Of a stretch of DNA of 64,000 nt, positions 8,307 through 15,457 are shown piece by piece. The stretch covers positions 3,844,001-3,908,000 of the forward strand of contig OY969553.1 in NCBI GenBank assembly GCA_963700925.1, given 5' to 3'. The notes under the pieces were generated by a model that saw nothing but the letters and a program-made list of their open reading frames with translations, searched no databases and was not told where the DNA came from. The translations under genes were made by a program, and so were the position numbers. The first letter of the stretch is position 1. Each line of letters begins with the position of its first letter. Origin of the DNA: CAWJMD01 sp963700925. Lineage in GTDB: Bacteria > Actinomycetota > Actinomycetes > Actinomycetales > CAWJMD01.

Positions 8307-8439
8307 TCGCCGGAAAGGCGCGGCCGGTCGGTGCCCGGACCGGACACGCCGGGCAATCCGCTGACAGCGTGGCTCGCGTAGTGTGCAATGGAGGTCGACA
8401 AGGTCCGCACCCGTGGACCCTGGAGGAGGGAACTGGTCC

Positions 8440-9717
8440 GTGGCACGCATAGGAGACGGCGCGGACCTGCTGAAGTGCTCTTTCTGCGGGAAGAGCCAGA
8501 AGCAGGTCAAGAAGCTGATCGCCGGCCCAGGCGTGTACATCTGCGACGAGTGCATCGACCTGTGCAACGAGATCATCGAGGAGGAGCTCGCCGAGGCGAG
8601 CGAGCTCGGCCTGGTCGAGCTGCCGAAGCCACGCGAGATCTTCGAGTTCCTCGAGGAGTACATCATCGGTCAGGACTCCGCGAAGCGGGCCCTGTCGGTG
8701 GCGGTCTACAACCACTACAAGCGCATCCAGGCTGGCGAGCCGAAGAAGGGTGACGACGCGGTCGAGATCGCGAAGTCGAACATCCTCCTGATCGGGCCGA
8801 CCGGATGCGGCAAGACCTACCTCGCGCAGACCCTCGCCCGGATGCTGAACGTTCCCTTCGCGATCGCCGACGCGACGGCGCTGACTGAGGCCGGGTACGT
8901 CGGCGAGGATGTCGAGAACATCCTGCTGAAGCTCATCCAGGCCGCCGACTACGACGTCAAGAAGGCCGAGACGGGCATCATCTACATCGACGAGGTCGAC
9001 AAGATCGCCCGCAAGAGCGAGAACCCGTCGATCACCCGCGACGTGTCGGGCGAGGGTGTGCAGCAGGCGCTCCTGAAGATCCTCGAGGGCTCGACCGCGA
9101 GCGTGCCCCCGCAGGGCGGACGGAAGCACCCGCACCAGGAGTTCATCCAGATCGACACCACCAACGTGCTGTTCATCGTCGGGGGCGCCTTCGCAGGGCT
9201 CGACGACATGATCCAGAACCGCAAGGGCAAGCACGGCATCGGCTTCGGCGCGACCCTGCACAGCCCGATGCACGAGGCCGACGTCTACGGCGAGGTGATG
9301 CCGGAGGACCTGATGAAGTTCGGGCTCATTCCCGAGTTCATCGGACGGCTGCCCGTCATCACCACGGTCTCGAAGCTCGACACCGACTCCCTGGTGCGCA
9401 TCCTGACCGAGCCGAAGAACGCGCTGATCAAGCAGTACCAGCGGATGTTCGAGATCGACGGCGTCGAGCTCGAGTTCACCGACGACGCCATCGCGTCGGT
9501 CGCCGACCAGGCGATCCTGCGAGGCACCGGCGCCCGTGGCCTGCGAGCCATCATGGAAGAGGTGCTGATGCCGGTGATGTTCGACGTGCCGTCGCGCGAG
9601 GACGTGGCCCGCGTCGTGGTCACCCGCGAGGTCGTGCTCGAGAACGTCAACCCCACGCTCGTGCCTCGTGAGAAGGCCACGCCCCGCAAGCGCGAGCGCG
9701 GAGAGAAGTCGGCCTGA
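8440..9717 (+). CDS. clpX: ATP-dependent Clp protease ATP-binding subunit ClpX
   Basis: 425 aa AAA+ unfoldase. N-terminal zinc-binding domain with CxxC...CxxC (CSFCGKSQKQV...ICDECIDLC), Walker A GPTGCGKTYLAQ, Walker B GIIYIDEVDK, and sensor-2 region RGTGARGLRAIMEE. It feeds unfolded substrates to ClpP1P2 encoded upstream. GTG 8440 lies behind GGAGGAGGG and gives the family N-terminus (ARIGDGADLLKC); the frame continues upstream to 8383 without conservation. The 133-bp gap after clpP2 could hold a separate promoter. Confidence 0.97.
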   Translation: MARIGDGADLLKCSFCGKSQKQVKKLIAGPGVYICDECIDLCNEIIEEELAEASELGLVELPKPREIFEFLEEYIIGQDSAKRALSVAVYNHYKRIQAGEPKKGDDAVEIAKSNILLIGPTGCGKTYLAQTLARMLNVPFAIADATALTEAGYVGEDVENILLKLIQAADYDVKKAETGIIYIDEVDKIARKSENPSITRDVSGEGVQQALLKILEGSTASVPPQGGRKHPHQEFIQIDTTNVLFIVGGAFAGLDDMIQNRKGKHGIGFGATLHSPMHEADVYGEVMPEDLMKFGLIPEFIGRLPVITTVSKLDTDSLVRILTEPKNALIKQYQRMFEIDGVELEFTDDAIASVADQAILRGTGARGLRAIMEEVLMPVMFDVPSREDVARVVVTREVVLENVNPTLVPREKATPRKRERGEKSA

Positions 9718-9749
9718 GCCGCCGGCTCGACGGCCCCCGGTAGCGCTCG

Positions 9750-10490
9750 GTGCCCGGGTCTTCGAGGGTCCGGACGCGACGCGTCGTCGGCTTGCTGCTG
9801 CGGCGGTTCTGGTCGCTCCTGGCACGAGCGTTCGGGCCGCAAGCGCGTCCGGTGCCGTCAGGCCTGGAGCGGGTCGTGGCCCGCCGTCACGCGATGGCCG
9901 AGTCACTGCTCGAGCGCGCGCTCGCCGCCGGCGGACTGGTGCAGGCGACGTCGACGACATGTGGGTCCGCGTCGCTCGTCGTGGCCAGGATGCTGGCCGA
10001 CCCGGGGTTCGCCGCAGAGGTGCTCGCCGACGGCCGAGAGCGCGAACGGTTCGCCGCTCAGGAGCAGACGATGAAGAAGAGCACCAACGGTCTCTTGGGC
10101 CCGGCCGGCAGGCTGCGGCTGCCATGGCCGAGGGCACTCGGCACTCCGCCGTGGGGAGCGGCTGCTCAGATGACCGAGCTCGCCCGCGTCGACGGCACCC
10201 GATTCCGGGTGCGTCCGGTCGACTCCGACTCCACCGCAGACCGGTTGGCGGCCTGCGACGCCCTCGAGGCCACGGTGTCGTCGGGCCACACCGCGATCCT
10301 CTACGTCGGCGACGACCTGACCCCGCGCCACGTCGCACTGGTCACTGCGGGTGTCGGCGACGCCCTGCGCGTCTACGACCCCGCGGTCGGTCGACTCGTC
10401 ACGGTGCGCCGGGAGGCGTTCGAGGCGGGGCAGCTGGCGGTGGCCGGCTGGCAACGCGTCTGGGCCGTCGTGGTTCCAGGAGCGACGTGA
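9750..10490 (+). CDS. C39-like papain-fold protein of unknown function
   Basis: 246 aa. A Cys in ATSTTCGSASLVVARMLADP, a His in TPRHVALVTAG and an Asp in ALRVYDPAVG occur in the order and spacing of peptidase C39-like folds (Cys-His-Asp), so a cysteine-peptidase or related papain-like fold is inferred. An N-terminal basic segment (RRVVGLLLRRFWSLLARAFG) might be a membrane anchor or amphipathic helix. GTG 9750 starts 32 bp after clpX, suggesting co-transcription; its stop overlaps a possible GTG start of the haemoglobin gene. It is not a family I can name. Confidence 0.65.
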   Translation: MPGSSRVRTRRVVGLLLRRFWSLLARAFGPQARPVPSGLERVVARRHAMAESLLERALAAGGLVQATSTTCGSASLVVARMLADPGFAAEVLADGRERERFAAQEQTMKKSTNGLLGPAGRLRLPWPRALGTPPWGAAAQMTELARVDGTRFRVRPVDSDSTADRLAACDALEATVSSGHTAILYVGDDLTPRHVALVTAGVGDALRVYDPAVGRLVTVRREAFEAGQLAVAGWQRVWAVVVPGAT

Positions 10491-10510
10491 CGTCGGACGA
10501 GGAGGACAGC

Positions 10511-10990
10511 GTGAGTGGCGAGAAGGCAGGCGGGCATCCGTCGCTCTACGAGTGGGCCGGCGGCGGGTCGGCCTTCCGCGCCCTCATCGACGCGTTCTAC
10601 GACCGCGTCGAGGGTGACGACCTGCTCTCCCAGCTCTTTCCTGGCGGGGTCGGCGAGGAGCACCGGAGCCACGTCACGCTCTGGTGGTGCGAGGTCTTCG
10701 GCGGTCCGGCCGAGTACACCTCCCGACTCGGTGGCTACCGGCGAATGGTCGACCACCATCGCGGCCTGGGCATCACTGCGGAGCAGCGCCTCAGGTTCGC
10801 GACACTGATGAGCCGCGCCGCCGACGACGCGGGCCTGCCCGACGACCCGGAGTTCCGAGCCGCATTCGTCGGCTACGTCGAGTGGGGAACGCGACTGGCG
10901 TTCGGCAATTCCCAGCCGGGCGAACAGGTGGTCGAGCACGCTCCCGTCCCTCGGTGGGGGTGGGGCGTCGCGCCCCCGTACCAGCCCTAG
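10511..10990 (+). CDS. glbO: Group II truncated haemoglobin (GlbO type)
   Basis: 159 aa. Truncated-globin pattern: SLYEWAGGGSAFRALIDAFYDRVEGDDLLSQLFPG, proximal His in the MVDHHRGLGIT region, and the group II Trp at G8 (GYVEWGTRLA). Such proteins bind O2/NO and support redox defence. GTG 10511 has a strong GAGGAGGA site; GTG 10487, in the previous stop, is possible but would add eight acidic residues. Ends with the usual Pro/Trp-rich tail (VPRWGWGVAPPYQP). Confidence 0.9.
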   Translation: MSGEKAGGHPSLYEWAGGGSAFRALIDAFYDRVEGDDLLSQLFPGGVGEEHRSHVTLWWCEVFGGPAEYTSRLGGYRRMVDHHRGLGITAEQRLRFATLMSRAADDAGLPDDPEFRAAFVGYVEWGTRLAFGNSQPGEQVVEHAPVPRWGWGVAPPYQP

Positions 10991-11077
10991 GTGCGTCGGG
11001 CTCAGCGGGCAGAGGATCAGCAGCCATTGGCGGCGGGTAGCGTTGCCGCGTCATCACGGGACGAGAGCGGAGCCGAC

Positions 11078-11842
11078 ATGAGCCTGGTCACCGAGCACCA
11101 ACCCGACGGCACGCCCACGTGGATCGACCTCGGCATTCCCGATCTCGACGCGGCGATGAGGTTCTACGGCGCCCTGTTCGGGTGGGAGTTCGACGTGGGC
11201 TCGGCCGAGACCGGGCACTACACGATGTGCCTGCTGGAGGGACGGCGGGTGGCCGCCCTGATGGCGAACCCGGACCCGGAAGCCACAGCGTTCTGGTGGA
11301 ACATGTACTTCGCCACGTCCGACTGCGAACGAACCGTCGAGCGCGCTACGTCAGCCGGCGGGACACTCGTGATGGAACCGATGGATGTGATGGAGCAGGG
11401 CAGGATGGCGATGGTGCGCGACACGGTCGACGCCCAGTTCGGGTTGTGGCAGGGACACGCGTTCGTGGGCTGTGAGGCCGTCAACGAGCCAGGATCGTTG
11501 GTGCGCAACGACCTCGTCACTCCCGACGCTACGATCGCGCGCGACTTCTACGCCTCCGTGTTCGACTTCACCCTCGACCGCAACGACGACCTGCCCGACT
11601 TCGACTTCACGTTCCTGCGCAGGCCGGACGGCAAGGAGATCGGCGGCATCTTCGGCGACCCGACGGCGACCGCGTCGTCGTGGGCGACGACGTTCGAGGT
11701 GGCCGACACCGACGTCGTCGCCCAGCGCGCCATCGCCGAAGGTGGCACCGCGACCGAGCCTGACGACATGATCTACGGCCGGATCGCCACGATCACCGAC
11801 CCGTTCGGCGCCGAGTTCTCGGTGATCACCAGGCCCGCCTAG
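11078..11842 (+). CDS. VOC-family (glyoxalase/bleomycin-resistance fold) protein
   Basis: 254 aa with two vicinal-oxygen-chelate modules: residues about 10-120 (TWIDLGIPDLDAAMRFYGALFGWEF) and 130-250 (LVTPDATIARDFYASVFDFTLDR ... DPFGAEFSVI). Tandem VOC proteins of this length are common and mostly uncharacterised in actinobacteria. ATG 11078 follows GAGAGCGGAG. The insertion-sequence block begins directly after its stop, so any former downstream partner has been displaced. Confidence 0.85.
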   Translation: MSLVTEHQPDGTPTWIDLGIPDLDAAMRFYGALFGWEFDVGSAETGHYTMCLLEGRRVAALMANPDPEATAFWWNMYFATSDCERTVERATSAGGTLVMEPMDVMEQGRMAMVRDTVDAQFGLWQGHAFVGCEAVNEPGSLVRNDLVTPDATIARDFYASVFDFTLDRNDDLPDFDFTFLRRPDGKEIGGIFGDPTATASSWATTFEVADTDVVAQRAIAEGGTATEPDDMIYGRIATITDPFGAEFSVITRPA

Positions 11843-11881
11843 ACGGTATGGAGTGACCGCTCGGTGGTGAGTGGTTGCGGG

Positions 11882-11964
11882 CCGGGGCCTCGCTCACACA
11901 TGTTCGTGGGTTACCGAGCAGGGGCCGCCTGCTCGGCCTATCCAACAGGTGTGGGAGGCCCCGG
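11882..11964 (+). ncRNA. Structured leader of IS110 transposase, candidate bridge RNA
   Basis: The outer stem pairs CCGGGGCCTC (11882-11891) with GAGGCCCCGG (11955-11964) and CACAC (11895-11899) with GTGTG (11949-11953). The inner hairpin CCGAGCAGG (11914-11922) / CCTGCTCGG (11928-11936) has a 5-nt loop, leaving internal loops on both sides. IS110-group elements encode a structured bridge RNA in the noncoding end before the transposase, with loops that match donor and target. The stem also includes the GGGAGG ribosome site and the first base of the GTG start, so it could instead control translation. Confidence 0.5.
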
Positions 11965-13046
11965 TGTTCACCGAGCGTACGAGCGTGGGGCTCGACGTGC
12001 ACGCACGATCCGTCGCGGCGGCGGCGATCGACGGCGTCACGGGAGAGCTGTTCCAAGCGAGATTGACCGCGTCCTACGACCAGGTCCAGGCCTGGGTCCG
12101 AACCCTGCCCGGGCCGGTGGCGGTGACCTATGAGGCCGGCCCGACCGGGTTCGGACTGTCGCGGGCGTTGACCGCCTCGGGGATCAGGTGCGTGGTCGCC
12201 GCGCCGTCGAAGTTGCAGCGCCCCGCCGGTGATCGGGTCAAGACCGACGCCAAGGACGCGGTCCATCTGGCCCGGCTGCTGCGGCTGGACGAGGTGACGG
12301 CGGTGGCGGTGCCGAGCGTGGACCAGGAAGCTGCTCGTGACCTGGTCCGGGCGCGCGAGGACTGCCGCGGTGACTTGATGCGGGCCCGGCACCGGCTCTC
12401 CAAGCTGCTGCTTCGGCAGGGCATCGTCTACTGCGGTGGTCAGGCCTGGACTCGTGACCACGACAGCTGGTTGCGCCGGCAGCGGTTCGACTCGCCCGCG
12501 ACGCAGACGACGTTCGAGTCCGACTACGAGGCTGTCCTGATGGTGAAGGCGCGCCGGGACCGCCTCGACGCGGCGATCACCACGATGGCGGCCGAGTCCG
12601 AGTTCAGCCCGGTGCTGCATCGGCTCGGGTGCCTGCGCGGGGTGGGCACCTTGACCGGGTTCGCCCTGGCGGTCGAGATCGGCGACTGGGACCGGTTCAC
12701 CGGCAACACCATCGGCTCGTTCGTCGGGCTCGTCCCGTCCGAGCACTCCTCGGGCGCCTCGCGCTCACAGGGATCGATCACCAAGACCGGCAACACCCAC
12801 GTGCGCCGGCTCCTGGTCGAGGCCGCCTGGCACCACCGTGCTCGCTACGTCGCCGGCAAGACCATGCTGGACCGATGGGAGCTGGCTGACCCAGCGGCCC
12901 GTGCCCGCGGCGATGCCGGCAACCGGCGGCTGCACGCCCGCTGGGTCAGGTTCATCGACCGCCGCAAAAGGCCCGTGATCGCCAACGTCGCCGTCGCCCG
13001 CGAGCTGGCCGGCTGGTGCTGGTCCCTGGCGGTCCTGCAGGAGTAA
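11964..13046 (+). CDS. IS110-family transposase (first element)
   Basis: 360 aa. The N-terminal RuvC-like DEDD domain has D in TSVGLDVHARS, E in VAVTYEAGPTGFGL, and D..D in VKTDAKDAVHLARLL. The C-terminal transposase_20 domain shows the helix-hairpin region (RLGCLRGVGTLTGFALAVEIGDW) and SEHSSGASRSQGSITKTGNTHVRRLLVEAAW with the conserved Ser. GTG 11964 follows GTGGGAGG and sits in the leader stem; the frame is open to 11871 but those codons belong to the structured region. It appears intact and may be active. Confidence 0.92.
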   Translation: MFTERTSVGLDVHARSVAAAAIDGVTGELFQARLTASYDQVQAWVRTLPGPVAVTYEAGPTGFGLSRALTASGIRCVVAAPSKLQRPAGDRVKTDAKDAVHLARLLRLDEVTAVAVPSVDQEAARDLVRAREDCRGDLMRARHRLSKLLLRQGIVYCGGQAWTRDHDSWLRRQRFDSPATQTTFESDYEAVLMVKARRDRLDAAITTMAAESEFSPVLHRLGCLRGVGTLTGFALAVEIGDWDRFTGNTIGSFVGLVPSEHSSGASRSQGSITKTGNTHVRRLLVEAAWHHRARYVAGKTMLDRWELADPAARARGDAGNRRLHARWVRFIDRRKRPVIANVAVARELAGWCWSLAVLQE

Positions 13047-13399
13047 CACAACCCCGAGCCGGCTTCGTCGACCACGCCGAGGGGCAGCAGCGCGTGGAGC
13101 GACCCGCGATTCGGCTATGAGCAGCCAATGCCACTGCGGCACAGCGACGCTCGACTCTAATGGGGGCGCATCGGCTGGCTCGTGGGCCAGGATCGGTGTC
13201 CGAGCCGCCGATGAGTGAGCACTGCTTGGCTCAGGCCATGACAGGTCTACGTCTAGATCGTGCCCTCGTCGGTCGGTGAGGAGGTCGTGATGGCTGGTGG
13301 GATGTCGTGCCGCGGTTTGGGGCGAGCACTGATCCATTAGGTCGCTGGCGAGCTCCTCCGGGCTCGAGGATGTCGGACTCGATGCAGGAGGTGGTGCGG
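13047..13399 (+). other. Noncoding spacer between the two IS110 genes
   Basis: 353 bp without a credible gene. It must contain the right end of the first element and the left end of the second. Short hairpins are visible (for example CGAGC/GCTCG around 13350-13370), and an AGGAGG ribosome site for the second transposase lies at about 13386-13391. I could not fix a junction. Confidence 0.5.
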
Positions 13400-14644
13400 A
13401 TGTTGTTCCTCGGGGATGACTGGGCCGAGGCTCACCATGACGTGGAGATCGTCGACGCTGAGGGTCGGTTGCTGGCCAGGCGGCGTCTGCCCGAGGGCGT
13501 GGAGGGTCTGAGCCGGTTGCACGCGATGGTGGCCGATCACCTCGGCGATGACCACGCCGATGCTGATCCCGCGCGGGTGTTGGTGGGGATCGAGACCGAC
13601 CGCGGCCCGTGGGTGCAGGCACTGGTCGCGGCCGGTTACACCGTCTACGCGGTGAACCCGTTGCAGGTGGCCCGCTACCGCGAACGCCACGCCGTCTCGG
13701 GGGCGAAGTCCGACCCTGGTGACGCCCACGTTCTGGCCGAGCTGGTCCGGCTGGATCGGGCCCACCACCGCCCGATCGCGGGAGACTCGGCGGTGGCCGA
13801 GCACGTCAAGGTCCTGGCCCGCACCCATCAAGGGCTGGTCTGGTCAAGGCAGCGGCAGACCAACACGCTGCGCTCGATGCTGCGGGAGTTCTACCCGGCC
13901 GCGCTGGCCGCGTTCGGGGAAGACCTGGCCGGCCGGGACGCCCTGGCGGTGCTGACGATCGCGCCCTCACCCGAGCAGGGACGGGCGCTGTCACACAGCC
14001 GGATCGCCGCGGCGTTGCGTCGGGCCGGGCGCCAGCGCAACCTCGAGGTCACGGCCGTGCGGATCCAGGCCGCGCTGCGCTCACCGCAGTTGGCCGCCCA
14101 CCCCGGCGTGGTGGCCGCCTACACCGCCAGCGCCAGGGCCCTGGTCGCGGTGATCGCCGAGCTCGCCACCCAGGTCGAGACCCTGCGGGGCGAGGTGGAA
14201 GCGGGTTTTGGCCGGCACCCGGACGCTGAGATCTACCTGAGCCAGCCCGGGCTCGGGACGGTCCTCGGGGCCCGGGTGCTGGCCGAGTTCGGAGACGACC
14301 CGCACCGCTACGCCGACGCCAAGGCGCGTAAGAACTACTCCGGCATGTCGCCGATCACCAAGGCGTCGGGCACCAAACGCGTTGTCCTGGCGCGGTACGC
14401 GCGGAACCGGAGACTGGCCGACGCCCTCTACCAACAGGCGTTCGCCGCGCTCACCTGCTCGCCCGGCGCCCGCAACTACTACGACCGACACCGTGCCCGC
14501 GGCGCTACCCACCACCAAGCCCTCCGCGCCCTGGCGAACCGCCTCGTCGGCATCCTGCACGGCTGCCTACGACACCACGACACCTACGACGAGCACACCG
14601 CCTGGCCAACCCCAACCGCCGAAACCAGCACCGCCGCTGCTTGA
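13400..14644 (+). CDS. IS110-family transposase (second, different element)
   Basis: 414 aa, only distantly similar to the transposase upstream. DEDD residues: D in MLFLGDDWAEAHHDV, E in VGIETDRGPWVQAL, D..D in KSDPGDAHVLAELV. The C-terminal domain has QPGLGTVLGARVLAEFGDD and the KNYSGMSPITKASGTKR segment with the conserved Ser. ATG 13400 is 8 nt behind AGGAGG and is preferred to the longer frame from 13307. Intact by eye. Confidence 0.9.
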   Translation: MLFLGDDWAEAHHDVEIVDAEGRLLARRRLPEGVEGLSRLHAMVADHLGDDHADADPARVLVGIETDRGPWVQALVAAGYTVYAVNPLQVARYRERHAVSGAKSDPGDAHVLAELVRLDRAHHRPIAGDSAVAEHVKVLARTHQGLVWSRQRQTNTLRSMLREFYPAALAAFGEDLAGRDALAVLTIAPSPEQGRALSHSRIAAALRRAGRQRNLEVTAVRIQAALRSPQLAAHPGVVAAYTASARALVAVIAELATQVETLRGEVEAGFGRHPDAEIYLSQPGLGTVLGARVLAEFGDDPHRYADAKARKNYSGMSPITKASGTKRVVLARYARNRRLADALYQQAFAALTCSPGARNYYDRHRARGATHHQALRALANRLVGILHGCLRHHDTYDEHTAWPTPTAETSTAAA

Positions 14645-14787
14645 CACCTTGCGACCGTGGGATGTCTAGACACGCGGACCCGCTCCTGCCGAACAGCACC
14701 GTCCTGCGGTACCCAACCCGCGAATATCAGTCTGACCGCGCGTCGCCAACGACACGCTCACCCCAGACGCCAGGCCGACGAAGCCAC

Positions 14788-14823
14788 GAGGCGCCCGCCC
14801 CGAGCAATCGGGACGGGCGCCTC
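14788..14823. terminator. Hairpin terminator (probably for the minus-strand lipoprotein operon)
   Basis: GAGGCGCCCGCCCCGA (14788-14803) pairs with TCGGGACGGGCGCCTC (14808-14823) with one wobble position and a 4-nt loop. It lies between the IS block and the end of the convergent lipoprotein gene and could stop transcription from both sides. Confidence 0.75.
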
Positions 14824-14854
14824 ACCCTGCCACTTGACAGGCGGTCACTCCATA

Positions 14855-15457
14855 TCAGCCGGTCGGAGTCGCCGAGCGCGCTGTCTCGGCCCAGAAGAAC
14901 GTGTAGACCAGGGTGACCTGCTCCGCGCCGCTGTCGCGTCGAGCCGAGACATCCACTTTCAGGTACTCCTGGTCCGGCGCGTGCATGTCGATCGCGCCAC
15001 TGCTGGCACCCGGGTCCGTCGTCAGCACCTGGATTCCCCGATCGATGGTGTCCACGTCCAAGCCCAGCACGCCACCTGACTCCTCCAGCGCGTCGACACC
15101 GGCTTGAGGATTCGGGAAGGTCGCGTAGACGCCCAGCGACTCCGGTGGAGACTCGGCCGTGAAGGCCAGGGAGTCGACGCGGAAGACGTCCCCCGTCTCG
15201 AACTGCACCCCACCCGGGAGCGTGACGCTGACCTCCATCAGGTCGTCGCCGGCGCCGCGCTCAAGTCCGATGGAGCGGTCACCTGTCTCGAACCCGAAGT
15301 CCTCGCGGGTGGGAGGCTCCGAAAGGTCGTAGGAGAGCGTCCGGTCCTGTGTTCCTTCGGACATGCCATCTCCATCTGGTTGGCCAAGACCGCCGGTGCA
15401 CCCGGCGAGGAGTACGAGGGACACCGCGCTGATGCACAGTGGGACGCGCGATCTCAT
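14855..15457 (-). CDS. Putative lipoprotein partner of the WXG-like protein
   Basis: 200 aa. Signal peptide with lipobox (VSLVLLAGC, Cys about residue 19), then a 180-residue extracellular domain without a recognised family. ATGA overlap with the upstream gene (start 15457, stop at 15454-15456) shows tight coupling. In actinobacteria, large WXG-like proteins are often followed by a small lipoprotein or immunity-like protein; this pairing is inference. No catalytic motif seen. Confidence 0.8.
   Translation of the reverse strand: MRSRVPLCISAVSLVLLAGCTGGLGQPDGDGMSEGTQDRTLSYDLSEPPTREDFGFETGDRSIGLERGAGDDLMEVSVTLPGGVQFETGDVFRVDSLAFTAESPPESLGVYATFPNPQAGVDALEESGGVLGLDVDTIDRGIQVLTTDPGASSGAIDMHAPDQEYLKVDVSARRDSGAEQVTLVYTFFWAETARSATPTG

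Larger units (their letters stand above)
11843..14700 (+). mobile_element. Tandem block of two IS110-family insertion sequences
   Basis: Two unrelated IS110-family transposase genes in the same orientation lie between the VOC gene and the convergent lipoprotein gene, separated by 353 bp. IS110 elements lack terminal inverted repeats and make no or very short target duplications, so exact ends cannot be set by eye; the limits given are the flanking gene end and the approximate end of the second unit. Confidence 0.7.

Noticed and set aside
8230..10338. 702-aa minus-strand open frame across clpX
   Set aside because: Shadow of clpX and its neighbour in GC-rich DNA; Arg/Pro/Val-rich with no domain.
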